The notes beneath the pieces are model-generated. The model was given only the letters and a program-made list of their open reading frames with translations. It had not been told where the DNA came from and made no database searches. From Chionis minor (lineage: Eukaryota; Chordata; Aves; Charadriiformes; Chionididae), in contig VZSF01008169.1 in NCBI GenBank assembly GCA_013398295.1, forward strand, positions 434,001-498,000: a DNA stretch of 64,000 bases, in the 5' to 3' direction. Below, piece by piece: positions 13,901-27,313 of the stretch. The first letter of the stretch is position 1, and each line of letters begins with the position of its first letter. Made by a program: the position numbers and the translations under genes.

Positions 13901-14060
13901 TATGTCTGTTGGATCCTGTACTGATGTTAGTACGATGCTATGAAGTTTCAGGAATTCTTTGTGGGGTTTCCATAGAGCTGTGCAGATGCTTTGTTCTACC
14001 TATGGTGCAAATACCTGCTAATTTGCTTCACTTTCTAACTGAAAGCACTGAATTAAATTA

Positions 14061-14077
14061 AAAAAAAAAAAAAAAAA
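14061..14077 (+). repeat. Poly-A run
   Basis: About seventeen A bases followed by gaaaaag. No recognisable element upstream, so a retroposon tail is not supported. Borders by eye. Confidence 0.85.
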
Positions 14078-15070
14078 GAAAAAGTAAAACCTGTTAGACA
14101 CATAATGCATGGGCAAAAAGATGGAGCTTTGTAACAGAAATCAGAGAGGCTTCCAGATCCCTTGATAACAGTGGTGCAGTAGATAGCCATTTTCAGTCAC
14201 AATATATATTTTGCTCTACCATCAACATACACACATAAATACTTACAGCAACATCTAGAAAAAAGAAGTTGCCAATTGACTTCAGCATGCATTAGTTATT
14301 TCTGTTACAGTATATTCCTCATGCAAACACAAGACTGCATATATATATAGACAGCAAAATATTTTAGACCTTACAGAAATTCCACAGAATTCTTCAATAA
14401 CCTTCATACCCTGAGGAGAGTCCATTTAATTTAAATGTGTGATTCTTGGTGTGAAAAGCGAAATCTATACAAAAAGTTCCGTGGAGTACTTTTAGGAGTA
14501 CCACTGTGCCACTCCTGAGAGCGTTGCTCTAACACGAGAGCAGCAAAAGATATACACAGTCCCTACGTTTGAAAACTGTGATAATGAATGCTCCTCTACA
14601 GTTCCCCATTTTATAGAATAACCAAAAGCAGAAATTGTCACCATATGGCTGATGTTTCATCAAACATCCAACTCAGCTCATTTTATATACCTGTACTTTT
14701 TTCAAAAATGTGTAAATTTCTTAATTTTATTTTTAATCAATGATTAATTCCTTTCCCTATATATTTTTCACTTAATATAATAAACCAGATAAAGTCTCCT
14801 GGTAAACTTTTCAAGAACACAGAAAAATAAAACTGAATATTTTTTTTTTCCCCAGCCTTTCTCATCAGTATAGGTTTAATATTTTAACAAGTGACTCTGA
14901 TAAGGACAATTTGTTAGCCTGCCATTGAAAAGAAACATAACATTGATTGAACTTCACTTTTTTCCAAATTTTGTTAAAGCATCAGTATGGAAGAATAGGA
15001 TCTGAAAATTTAAGAAATACTGTCATTTGAATTGATTAATTTCTTAAGTAAGGAACTCTGTACTCATTAC

Positions 15071-15243
15071 CTGAATAGTTGCATCCATACTTTATCAAGT
15101 TTTGATGGATTTCGAGTGACAGGTTCGATATGTTTGGAGAAATACATAGATGAACGGGCAATTTCAAGTAAAACTTTATGTCTGGATTCACGGCAATTTT
15201 GAGCATGATCTTTTTCCCAACTTATGTCCAACTGCATGTTTTT
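15071..15243 (-). CDS. Predicted internal coding exon of an unidentified gene (partial CDS)
   Basis: A 173-nt minus-strand segment open through its whole length (57 codons plus two bases). It starts KNMQLDISWEKDHAQNC, has HKVLLEIARSSMYFSKHIEP in the middle and ends NPSKLDKVWMQLF. The frame hits an in-frame TAA immediately inside the downstream intron, so the open frame stops exactly where a donor (CAG|GTAATG, 15065-15070) is placed. Upstream is an acceptor ending gttcttcag (15244-15252). Entry phase is 0 and exit phase 2. The charged, helix-friendly composition is protein-like, but no domain is recognisable to me. An ATG-started reading frame extends a little further upstream (to 15288), but that extension is hydrophobic and lies in the polypyrimidine tract, so I treat it as intron. 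Its phase fits directly behind the 61-kb exon. Confidence 0.66.
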
Positions 15244-15252
15244 CTGAAGAAC

Positions 15253-18200
15253 TATGACTAACCAGAAAAGCAGCTTGGTTTCATACATCTAAGTCTGGGC
15301 TTCTGTCATGTGAGAGATGAAATGTTGTGCTTTCGGTCGGCACAACCTACATTAACGGGGACTTTTCAACTCAAGCTGCACCTCCTGTATCTGCTAAAGC
15401 AGCAGTTCTAACGGGATACAATCATTTCAAACCGAGATTTATTTCACTTCATTCTAATTAACCGGATCACTATCTATCCATACACATCTGTTAACATGAG
15501 ACACCAAAACAAGGTTTCTATCGTCATCTGCAGAAAATGCCATGATACTGTCTAAACATAGCATGCTGTCAAAGATCTAAAATGTCAGAGGAAGATGGTG
15601 AATCAGACTATCAGATTAAAAGAGAATGACAAGACTTAGGAAAAGGAGATTAATGAACATTGCAGAGTTACTGAATTCTGCTTAGACTATCAGATAGAAC
15701 CCAGCATTTAAGTTTGAATAACACAATACACATAGATAATGGACAAGTTCACACATATTGATTGCAGCATTAGCCCAAAGAGCAAAACATACACTTAAAC
15801 CCGTAAATCATTAGCAAGACGCAACATCGACCAAATTACTAGCTAGCAAAGTTCAGTTTCCACTTCCAATGAAACAAGCAAAGTAAGTGGGGGTTTTTGT
15901 CAGTGTCAAACTTGGAGGAGGGGCACACAAAAGTGTGTTATAATATTACTTGTAATTTTGTATGAACTTTTCCAAAAGCGTTGCAGGAAAGAACAGGGTA
16001 CGCTTTTATACCAATTCAACTGGCCTCAGAAGAAAAATAAAAAAGTAGCAGTATCATAGGGGTATTAGTAACTATTTTAAAGCTCAGGAGGTGCAGGACA
16101 AGAATTAGAAGCAGACTATCATAATCATTTTTTAACTTTAAATATGAATGGAGCGATTTTTTATATAGAATCTTATAAAGAAAAAGAAAACTGGAGGAAC
16201 AGAGGAACCAAAGGAAGGAATTTGCTTTTTACTTAAAATTAGTCATTATTTTGCTCTGATGCCAGCTTATTTTGTTTTAGCAGATCTCTACCTAAAACAG
16301 AGGGAGATATTCCACACTGCTGAGTTCAGTATCACCTGACTGGATCAATCTCAGGAAGTTTTGCTGGGGGGACAAAAAAAAAAAAAATCTCTGCTCTGCC
16401 ACTTAGATGTCCTGTGACCCTTATCAAGTAACTTCACCTCAGCATGTCTCTATTTCCTCGCCCACTTCTATTCAACTATAAACCAAACATTTTAGGGTGA
16501 AGACTCTTCTTACCACAAGCTTGCACTGTGTGTAGCCTATTGGGAATTCTGATTTCTTTTTGGACTGTAATGTGTGTAATAACCCAAATAAAGCATAACA
16601 GGAGTTCACAAAATTATGCAGCTACAAAGATATGAAAGAGCAGCAAGAGAAAAAAAAAAGCAATAAATTAATCTGACTTTAAAGTCAAATGACAAAATCT
16701 GGATAGCACTGTGAGTAGCATTGAATAAATGCACTTTGCTGAAAACCTTATTTATTATTTGATTATTCCTATAAGCAGACATGCCAGTTCTTAATGAATG
16801 TCTCCTTCTAAGATGACACAGGATAACTTTTTTTTTTTTTAAGGGACATTAGCCTCACGAATATCTGTCCCAGATGGAGGTCTGGCGCAGATGTCTGCTT
16901 GTATGCAGAGATCATTGATCTCTGAAATCTGAGCTTCATATTAAAGACTTTGAGGATGAATCTTTCTCTTTGAGTGAGAAAATAAGCTCTTTCAGAAACA
17001 AAAGAAAAAAACCCCAAACCCAAACTTTAATTTATTAGGTCCCTAAACCTCATTAGAATTTACTTCCACTGATTTCCCTTTGATAACAAAAAGCTTCACG
17101 GTCATTCTACAGTCCAGGCTAATGCGTGCAATATTGTACCTCAAAATTTAGTAAAGTTTTACTTAGAATTTCTGGTTTTGTAAGCCCAGATTCCCAGCAA
17201 GATCAGAATTACAGGATCCTGTCTTGGACCTCTTGCATTTCAGAAAATCTAAAAGCTCTACTGTTCCAACCTGCAACATTTCTAACTCATGTCTCTGTAT
17301 TTTACTCATCCTGTCTTTAAATCTGGCAGAGATCAGGCTGCTGTGAAGGGGCTGCCATGAGATCATGCAAAATGCACCAGTGAGGCTTAATGTGTGCAAT
17401 GACAGAGGTACAGGAAATAACTAATTTCTCATTTTCTGCCTCTTCCTCTCTTTCCTGTCAAAATTCTAATTATATGAAAAAATTGCATTTTACTGACATT
17501 GTGTCAAGTAGTCATAACTGTTACCCAATGCAAGTGTTTGACTCTGGTTCCCAAATAATAATGTTAATGAGATAATGCAGAGCAGAGGGAGTGTGGGCTG
17601 CCAAGCCTGTGCAGCAAGCTAGAGCAAAATTTCGAATGCAAATGATCTCCTCCTGGACACAACTGCATTTGATTTGAAGATTTCTTAGCAGCTTCATTTT
17701 CATGCTATATCATCCAACGCGCTACTTATGTCATCAGCATTTTGCAAACTTGCTTCCTGCCAATGAAAGCCTCTCTTTAAAATGTCATTACAAGAACTAA
17801 TCCTATTTGCACCTATGACTCTAAAACTCTGCCTCATGACAGAAATACACAGAGACACCCAGACAAAATACTGAGGACTAGGGAGGCCAGCACCGAACCC
17901 GATAGGACCTCTGAAAGTAAATTCACATTGAGGGGGGTGCAGGGGGAAGAAATTTTGAAAATAACATAAACTTATGTTAGGAATTAGACCTATATAAACA
18001 GGCCACTTCATAGGTTCTCGCAACATGGACTTGCTCCAAATTCCATATTTTCAACCTATGTCCTTCACTTGTTTCAAACTGCAGTACTTTATTTGTCCCA
18101 GGAAGCTATTCTACCATATGGCACCATCATATCCAAAATGCACCCTTCCTCCTCAAAAAAAAAAGTGATTTGTCCTTTTAACACCTTTAACTGTAGCATC

Positions 18201-21200
18201 ATCCTCTGTTCTTTCACTGAGGAAGAGAACTAAAGTAGATCTCATTGGACAAAACTAAGCTCACATCAGACTTCAACTTCTAAAACAAAACCAAAAAGAA
18301 TTGTATTGCCTCCCATTCTACTTTAAGCATATCCACACCACATGCCTTTAAGTTAACTAGTTTTTTAAAAAAAGAATTTGTAGTAATTGCACGCTCGGCT
18401 GGGCTCTTTGTAATTCTGTCTCTAATGGCACTTGGAGGCCCCTTGACTCTGAGAATTCTGTTCAGGCATCAGGGACAGGATTAAGGGATGCAGTCCTGTT
18501 GGTGAAAACACAAAACTGAACAGAATTAGCTATTTGCCATTTTTCAGTTGCTTTATATGTACAGGGTCAAAAGAACAAACTACAAGTTGCATAGTATTTG
18601 CATTCCTTAATGAACTGCTGGAGGCAACTGGGACATTGTAATGATGAAGACAACCTAAAGAGAACATAATTAAAAAACTTTTTTGTTTGTATTTTTTTAA
18701 TGCTGCAGTTAACCCCAGAGACACAGAAAACAGACCTGGTCAGAAAACACTTTTACAATGACCTTTTCATCCTCAAAGACGCGTGTTGTACGTCAGGCAA
18801 TCTTTGTAAGTATCTATGTTCTCTCTTCCCATTTACAATTAATTTGTTTTGTTTCCAGGTAGGATAATATGGCAATAACAGTCCTTGTGATGTTCTATAC
18901 TCCATTTTTCCTCTTGCTGTCTGCTCCATTTCAGCCTTCAGTAACCACAGGAATTTTGCAACCACCCTCCCCCAGGGACTCTTCTATGAAACTTTTCACT
19001 ACATGGGCAGGAGCTGCACCCCTGCAGTTACAGGAAAATTCAGCATTAAAAGCAGAGATTACTTTTTTTTTTCTTACACACGAATAATAAAGCAAATAAT
19101 TACATGATTAATATCAGAGTGCTTTCCCTTCTATTATGGCTGAATTTTCCCAGATAAGACAGACAGATAGAAAGTTCAGACAGAAAGACAATGATTACTT
19201 TGGAGTTCAAAGGAATTGATTGCAGTTTGGTCCTTTAACTAAAAAAGCAAACAAAAAACCCTACCCCAACGATCATGATCCCCCCCACCCCGAGGAAAAA
19301 AAAACAAGTACCAAATCTAGGATTTGTTTTTGAATGAACAAAGCAAAACAAATTCCACCCCCCTCCATATAATTTAAACTCGAGTCTTGTGCTTATTTCT
19401 CTTTCGAATAGTGTTCTCTGAAAGTAACAGTGATTTCCCCACACAAGTCTTTACAACTCTTTTTTTTTTGTTTCCCTTCAGTATTTCTAAATAATAATGT
19501 TCTGTTCCACAATTTCCATGGGGAGCCGCTCTGGACAAAATAGTTACCATCTCTCACTACTCTCCCTGGAAAGGAAACAAGGTGCTGCCTGCAAGTGGCC
19601 ACTTCGAGACAGACTTCTATCTCCTACAGTTCTCACTGAAGCTGTTTCTCCCTCAAAGCAAAAGAGACCACCAGCTAAAGGCAATGCAAGAAAAATCACA
19701 GGTGATGGCCTTTTTAGAGGAGGACAATTCCTCACAAGCTTTTTAGACAAACAAGATTTTTATATTTTAGCCTTTCCTGACATATTTCTGACTCCTCTGT
19801 TGAGGACTGATGTGACCGCTGAGCAAAAGAAGTATTCCTGATTTGGTTTTTTCCTGAACTTGAAAATAGAAGGAATTAAAATACAGGATTGTGTAGGACA
19901 CAACTAGTGAAAAAGGGGATGTCACATTTGAAATATTCTGTAAGGCACTAAGAAAACAAATCGATATTTTACATATGGCTATTTTTGTTTTGCAGTAAGA
20001 ACGTAATACACAAAATATAAAACTATTTTCCCCTGACATTATTAACGATAATTCTGTATCAGCTCTTATTTTTAGCAAAGATGACCTCAGAGAACCTTAA
20101 TCTTTTTTTTCTGTAGCTCTATGGTGTAAGCCAAGACAATTGAACCCTTTTAGTAGTAACGCTGGGTGCTCAGAGAGGAACTCTCAAGTACTATTATCCC
20201 TGATACCATCAAACACACTATAATTTGTGCTGTGTATAGCAGTTTTGAAATGTGTCATGGAGATGGAGTGATTCATACTTTTTATTTTTCTTGACAATAG
20301 ATGTTAATATTTTCTGGTATTTAGAGTGTCAGCTTTTTGACAACTTACATTGCATTTTGGGTTTGGGGTTTTTTGTGTGTTATCTCAAAACTAAATTGTA
20401 TGACTTGGTACAAAATAAAGCCTATCACTTGACTACCACTTGGTGGATACTTTCATAAAATAAGTACCTTGTAAAGAGGCAATAAAATCTTGGGGGAAGG
20501 GGAGGGGTGAAGGAGAAAAATGGGGAAAAATTAGGATTATGAAGACATTTGGATCTCAATGTGAACAATAAATTTGGGGGGGGGGAAAGAATTACTAATT
20601 TGTGATCATTAAAAACAAATCTTGTTTTCAGAGGTATTCACATATATGAAAATCCTGCTATGCAAGTAACCTTCAGAGTGTCCTTGAAGGCCCCATGCAA
20701 AGCTTCCAGATAACACTGACTGTACTTTAAATTAAAAAAAATATAAAAATGCTAATAAAAAAAATCACAATATTAAAAGTCTTAGTTCTGCTCTTTTAAA
20801 AATTACATTTTGCCCTTCTTGCTTGGAAGCTGTAGCATGGAATAACTCAGGTCCTATGCTCTGAAGCACAGAACTTTTTTGAAGCATTGTTGAAGGGCAA
20901 CAGAATAGAAAAGTTCATACAAAGGAGAAAGTACCAAAATGTGGCATTTCTAGTAACAAGGAGGTAGCACAGCTTGTTATGAAGCTCAACACACAAAGAA
21001 GAAGAATTACAGGCTTATTTCAGAACTGCAGCCCAGTCTCATACACCCTAAAGGAAAATGACTTAAATGCTGCCTGTGACATGCTACGCGCATGCTGGAC
21101 AACAGAAAAAAGGGATAATGAGACAGGCAAAACTGCTGTGTCTGGTACTGGTGTCAAGATCATCCTATGGTTCATGCTTTGCCTGCAGAAACTATCTGGG

Positions 21201-21533
21201 AGCAAATCGCCTCTTTCAGGCTCTCAAAAAACTGTTACTGTGATGAAGGAAAATCATTCCCCAGATCCCAAAGGAAAATTATCCTCTGCAGATTGTTTTT
21301 ACTCTCTCCTTTCTCCCACATCACGTAACACTAGCTGTTAATGAAAGTGTAATGGTTCCACCTATCAGATGTAGGAATATTGGACATTTATCAAAGTTGT
21401 AAATAATGTGACTGCATTTACAGTAACAGACTTTCAAAATAAATCAACATACAATAAGGTAAAAAAGGATACAACTTTCTCAGGAAGAGAGATGTAGTAG
21501 GAGAAAAGAACGATTATTACAAGCAAAATATCA
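15253..21533. other. Intron-like DNA
   Basis: No recognised repeat. Overlapping open frames on both strands at 19497-19841 sit in a slightly more GC-rich patch and have no recognisable domain. A minus-strand 108-codon frame at 17700-18026 is likewise unrecognised. A 28-nt minus segment at 16336-16363 lies between a very long C/T acceptor tract and a moderate donor. Confidence 0.55.
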
Positions 21534-21573
21534 CCTGGTAATTTCTCTGATAACTCCTATCTAACAACTGAGG
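21534..21573 (-). CDS. Weak candidate short exon
   Basis: A 40-nt minus-strand segment with a very strong acceptor (ctttagctttgcttttacag, 21574-21593) and a moderate donor (CAG|GTGATA). Only the frame starting at the first base is open; it reads PQLLDRSYQRNLP plus one base. Its exit phase does not match the 15-kb exon directly. Product unknown; a chance pair of splice motifs is possible. Confidence 0.22.
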
Positions 21574-24500
21574 CTGTAAAAGCAAAGCTAAAGAGATGAA
21601 GGTTAAGTACTAGCACTGCTCAGAAGACCAACCCACACACATCCATTCAACAAGGTCAAAATCATTGGATACGGCTAAAGGAAAGGCCTATAACAAAGAT
21701 CATCTTGTACTGTAGGGGACTTCATCTCTGAAGTCTAGATCTCCCAGAAAGACAAAGGGGGTTGAACACTGCAGAACTGTTGCAGTTCTAGTTGTCTGTG
21801 CACCAGTAAGATACAGGAAAAAAGCAACGTTAGTAAGTTTTGGACAATCATTGACTATCACATAGCTCCAGGAGTGAAAAGGAAATACTACCCAGAGCAG
21901 AAAAAGCCTCTAGACCACCTCTGAAAGTGTGGAAAACATCTAGAAATTTGTGTAAATGATTAAAGTGTGCCCTTGTGTCTGGAAGACATGAGGGTGCCTG
22001 TAAAAAACATAATTTGAAAATAGCCTCATTTCTGTCAATAGTAGGCTCTGTAGTACTTGAAGATTTTATTAACCATGTCCACTAAGGAGAACTCTGAAAA
22101 ATAAGATAATACAACGGAAAGACTATGATGGTACATAAACATTCATAAGACATCTAAGTCTGCAAAATTAATTCTGTAGTTTGGCTAATTTATAAAAAAT
22201 CCCCAGAATTGCCACAGGGAGTTGTTTTGTCCATCATTAAGCTTATGCGGGACCTGATGTTACGAAGTGTTTGTAATCTAGCAGTGATCTTCATCAGAAG
22301 ACGATGCTGTGACTAAGTCCTGCAACAGACTTCATATGATAGTGGAGTTCTCCCTGGTGGAAATCCTGTGAGCATATCCAAGTAGAAATCCAGGCAATTC
22401 AGTCTTTTTTGAGCAGGGCTGCCACTGCTGTAGGCCTCAGCTGTCACCTCACAAGAAGAACGTCCCAGGCACCAGCCTGGGGAGCATCCTCCAGCCCATG
22501 GCTTGGCTATGGGGCAGCAGCAAGTGGAAGGGGGCTGCAAGGATTGCGGGCAAGGCCTGATTCAGCTGAGAGGAAATTAGGGTTCCAAGCTCCATGCATG
22601 TATGTTACTCTACTGTACAATCTCCTTTGTCTATCAACCAAAATAAACCCCCCCAAAACAGTCACAGAAGCAAATCTCTGACTCTCTACTTGCCAGAAGA
22701 GGTTACTGCTCTAACTTCTAGTCTGCCAGGAGGTTCTCTGCTGCTTCTGACCACTAGAATCTACAGCATCCCAGCATCAAACAACAGAATATATCATACT
22801 CATACAACATATATATTGACATGATAGCTGTGGCCCTCTCCTGACAATTAGGGTTCAGCCGTTCAAGTTGAAAACATCCTAGATCCCCCAAGTCTTTCTG
22901 TGTAAATGTTTTAACCATTAAAGAAGAAAATCCACAGAAAAATTATCCCTGTGAACTTATAGTTCTGACCTGTGAAGCTAAAAGCTGTTGCAATTTTTTT
23001 TTTTCTAACAGTACCCTGCCTACACAAAAGCACCTGTCTGCTTCAACAGACTTTTCTGAGATTGTTATAGGTAACCTAGTGTCTGCGCAAAGTTAACTAT
23101 AACATTTGTCATACACGTTCTCCGATGCCAGCAGCATGAGGTTCAGTTGCTTTGGGCTCTATTTTAATAATTTTCTCCAAGTGCTGCTTCCGTAGCAAAA
23201 GTCTAATCTCACTTTTCTACAACTACTACTATTCGTGGTATTATGGTACCCATATCTGACTCATCCTACGTTAAAAAAAAAAAAGGGCAGAACTCCCTCA
23301 TTCAATAATTCTTGCATCAGGCTTGGCTGCTTGCTCTTGAGGCAGCTCTTCTTTTAGAAAGATATGCAGTTTCGATCAAAGATTTCCACTAATGGAAAAT
23401 CTATCATATTCTCTGAATGATACATTCCAATAATAAAATACTTTGGCTTCTGAAAATGTGCATCATCTTTCCTGATCAAAATCCCTAACTTTCAGGCTCA
23501 GCCTCAGGATCTTCTTACGTTGTGTCTTCATGATAAATGAATACCAATGCCAAGCTTCTACTCTGTGTGGAGTAGATATGTCACCCTTTACACTTTTCTT
23601 TGACAACAAAAAGCAAAGAGAAGAAAACAGGAATGAAAAGAATGCCCCCATATGAATTTGTTTAAGGTTGGCTCAATGTTTTTAACAAAAGATGAGTTCA
23701 AGTCTCATCTTAAATACAAAATAGAATTTTTTCCACCTTCAAATCAAGAGTCAAGCACAGAGGTTCAGATTTAATGGAAGACAAAAGGGAGATTCATTCT
23801 CTACCTCCCTCCCCCTCCCAAAAAAAGACAAACTTATAGAAGTTGTTTCCCCATGTCCTTTCTCCATTAAGACCGACCTATCAGACCTGTTCCTTTACAA
23901 TTATATGATAGATTTATAGCGCTTTTAATTAGTTACAGAATTAGTAAACAAGCATAAGAATTTCTATCAGAGTTAGAGGAAGCCACACTAGTGACCAAGG
24001 AGATGAATACACAGAACATTTTCCTGCTGAGTAGCAAGGAGGATTTGCCAATACAGCAGTACTTCTGACGCTTAACAGCGGGTGAAAAAAATCGGGTAAG
24101 AGGAATTCCCAGCAAAAACAAGAAAAAGCAAAACATCTTGTGGCCTAATCCTGACTCTGTTATTCACCCCATGGGAGCAGGAACAGATCTTTAATAGAAC
24201 ACAGTAGCTCTAGCACCAGAAGAACAAAGCACTAAGCTCAACTGTAAGCCACATACCTAACCAGAAAAGTTTGCTCATTTAGATCTTTAGCAAAGTGTCT
24301 AGAACAACCACATGGGAAACAAAATGGCTCTGTAATAGTAGAAAACACTCCCTTGGTGACCCAGAAATAGGCGTAGTCCCAATCTTAGGGAGGGCTGGGC
24401 AGCCACACAAAAACATTATCTGACATGGAAGAAGCATGTAAAATCAGAAATGCTGGTCAATTTTAATGGTGGCCAAAGGACAGGAAAAAAATTAAGTTGC

Positions 24501-26067
24501 ACAGCTATTCCACGTTAACCCATGACTGACTTGACCTGCTTTTGGGCACGATGACTGTAAAAACATGTTGCTTTGGTCAAGCCAGACATGTCTTTTGGCT
24601 TTTTGTCTCCTGCTGGAGAAACACCCCACACCTCTCTGCCATACACACTACTCAATAGCAAAGCATTGGAAAAGGTTTCTTTTATTAGGGCAGTAACAAA
24701 ACAGCATCAGTACATTAATAATCAATAGTAAACAATAGAGTTTAACTGTCCAGCATCTAGATATCTAAAGTTCCAGCCGTAGCTTTCTTATACACACATT
24801 CCAACAGTCTCAATGCATATTTACTAGTTGGTAGCAGGTTATATTAATATCTTGCACACACAAACACATACATATGTATCTCAATATGAATTACTTTATA
24901 TTAATCAGCCCTGCACAGAGACCCTGCAGCAACTGACACTTCCAATAGTCATGCATGATTTTTATGTTCCGTTAAGGCCATATAAGAGGGGGGGAAAGGA
25001 AGAGACACAGGGAGATGCGAAGAGAAGAGACAAGCAAGCAAAATCACTGACTGAAGATAACCTATTGTCTCCAGGACCTTCAGGTCAAAAGCCAAGGGTT
25101 GTTAAGAACAGTGTCCATAGTATCATTTAGAAAAGCCTATTTTTTGGCTAAAAACAGCTTCTAGAACTGTGTGGGAGGGCAAGAAGAAATAGCTGTTCAA
25201 GAAAAACTTTCTTACAAAGTTGCAGAGGGCATTTAGGAGAAGCAATGTAATAAGTCCTCATCTGATAAGGCCAGGCTTACCTAAGCCACCCAGGTGGAAG
25301 ATGCATCTTTCCATAAAATAGTTTCTGTTCAGGTCTGTCCTTTGAGAAGTGTGTCTGGTGACTACATATGCTAGTGGCCACATTTTAGAACAGAGATAAT
25401 GTAAACGCCTGAATTCTACCAGACCTACGAAGCAAGCCCAGATGGCACAAAAGGTACTGTGGTGTGGGAGTTGGTAAGAAAACAGAAGAATTACAGAATT
25501 CTACCCAGGACAGTTAAATATCACTAAGCCTCTCTCCATGTGGATTGATTCCAAAAGAGACAAAAGCAAAGTTAAGCCCTTTAACTTTGGTACAGCATTT
25601 CTCTGTATGTAGTCATTGGTTTTTGACACCATAGCAGAATTACTTGGGTAACTAACATATTAGGTAATGCATCTGTATACAGACATGCTTTGAAGGTCAA
25701 CCTTAGCAAAAACTGTTACATGAAATCTGTGGTTCAAATCATGTTCTAAGATATTAAACAGAATCAGTCTAGTAGAGCTGCATTTTATTATAAAGTCAAA
25801 ATAAGGACACTTCAAGAAGTGAAGTAGTTAAATGTATAATCTAGTTTCAAGTATATTGAATATTTAGTAAGGAAACTTACAAAGTCAGTAGATGTCTTCC
25901 TATTGACTTAACATAGTTCAATATAAGAAATCTATTCAAATGCCCAGGTAGCCATGGCTGACCATATTGTGAATGTCAGTTCATTGACTCAGTTAGTGTA
26001 CTCTTGCCATTTTAAACTCAGGCAAGTGATTAACCATGAAGAAAAGAAAAGATTATTACTTAACTAC

Positions 26068-26144
26068 CTGTTCAGCTGCAGCTACAAGCATGATACTATA
26101 ATCTGACAAACCAAGCATAATATTTTCTGCATTTACCTTTTTAG
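26068..26144 (-). CDS. Weak candidate exon
   Basis: The minus strand is open for about 27 codons up to a donor-like CAG|GTAGTT (26062-26067). It contains KVNAENIMLGLSDY followed by SIMLVAAAEQ. The start given assumes the acceptor ending gatgtgtag, which lacks a good polypyrimidine tract; an acceptor at the internal 'aatgcag' would shorten it. Protein-like composition is the main support. Product unknown. Confidence 0.15.
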
Positions 26145-27261
26145 CTACACATCATATACATACATCCCAGAGGTGCTAATTTTACTACAGAAACTAGGCA
26201 ATTAAAGTTTGCTAATATAATTTGTAAATAGAAAGCAGAAGAAAAACCCAAACGTGCAAGAGGCTTTTGGGGAGCTATAGGACACCACTAAGGGGTACAA
26301 GCATGTGACATTCCAGAGTAATGAGGCAGGCTGGCTGCATGCCAGCATCAGCCACTGTAACTGCACCCTGCAAGAATTCAGCTGCAAATCTTTGTTTCCT
26401 TTATGTCTTTCATATCTTTGCAATTCTCAAGGCAAAAGGCAAAGACAAAGTCTTTCAGCTGCAGTTCTTTCATCCAAAAACATTCTTCATCCAAGGCCAA
26501 AGGTTCACCATATCCTAAAAGGCCTTTGGATCTGCATGTTCAGTCATCTTCATCCAAATGTATTTCTTTGGGAGCATTATTCAGTCCTTGTGGTCGATCC
26601 TAAAAGAACACCAATAAAAACTATCTTCATTCCTTCAAATACAATCTTCAATGGTTTTATCTCTAGGACCACTGTATGACAGTATTGTGTCAAAGGTGCA
26701 AAATGGTAAATGATTCAGAGATATTTTGATTAAAACCACAGCACATTGAAACACTTCTATGGTTTTTGGATTGGGCCAATTCTTTAGATAAAGGTTTCCA
26801 AGATGAAATAGAATTTCTGGAAAACCACGTATATGAACACAATATTTTTTCCCTTGTCTTGACAGAAGTTTAAAAAAACCTACCTGTTAGCTTTCCCTGG
26901 ACAATATTGCTAAAGTGATAAAAATTGTCATATAAGACCCTGCCTGTATACTACAGTACTACAAACTATTTTATATATAAAACTCCAGAATATAAGGAGA
27001 CCCTGTATCTACTTAAACTGCTTTACTGGAGTAGGGAGAAACAGGATTTTCTCTGTGAGGAAACAAGACCGTTATTTAATGGTACATGATAATGTTATAG
27101 AACAGTTTATAACACAAAGTAAAACCCCCTGCAATTGCCACTTGTGGTTGCCTAAAAATAAAAAGCGTCAGCTAATCTTGGTTTCAAAACCAATCCCATT
27201 CTCTGTCCTGCCCAGTGGCATTTCATATCATCTAGCTTGCTTAACTTTCTCCCATCTTTTT

Positions 27262-27313
27262 CATATATATACACACACACACGTATATACATGTGTGTGC
27301 ATATATATACACA
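27262..27313. repeat. 52-bp alternating purine-pyrimidine tract (AT/CA/TG compound microsatellite)
   Basis: The bases alternate pyrimidine-purine without a break, built from (TA)n, (CA)n, a TATACATG centre, (TG)n and (TA)n. The left (TA)(CA) and right (TG)(CA)(TA) blocks are partly complementary. It can in principle adopt Z-DNA or a cruciform. Confidence 0.9.

Larger units (their letters stand above)
10312..15064. other. Intron-like DNA
   Basis: AT-rich with poly-A runs near 10958, 13760 and 14061. A perfect donor GTAAGTAT on the minus strand (11799-11806) follows about 50 bases open in all three frames, too ambiguous to call. A 100-codon plus-strand frame at 11885-12187 has no recognisable domain. 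Confidence 0.55.

Noticed and set aside
14241..14268. 8-nt segment between a perfect acceptor and donor on the minus strand
   Set aside because: Too short to support as an exon; such motif pairs occur by chance.
17700..18026. 108-codon minus-strand open frame
   Set aside because: No protein-like domain, no splice signals bounding it, and chance frames of this length are expected in 64 kb.
10350..19730. Shared 17-base word (tttttagaggaggacaa) near 10350 and 19710
   Set aside because: Similarity stops immediately outside the word; consistent with chance.
19497..19841. 114-codon plus-strand open frame with overlapping minus-strand frames
   Set aside because: Open on both strands in a GC-richer patch, no recognisable product.
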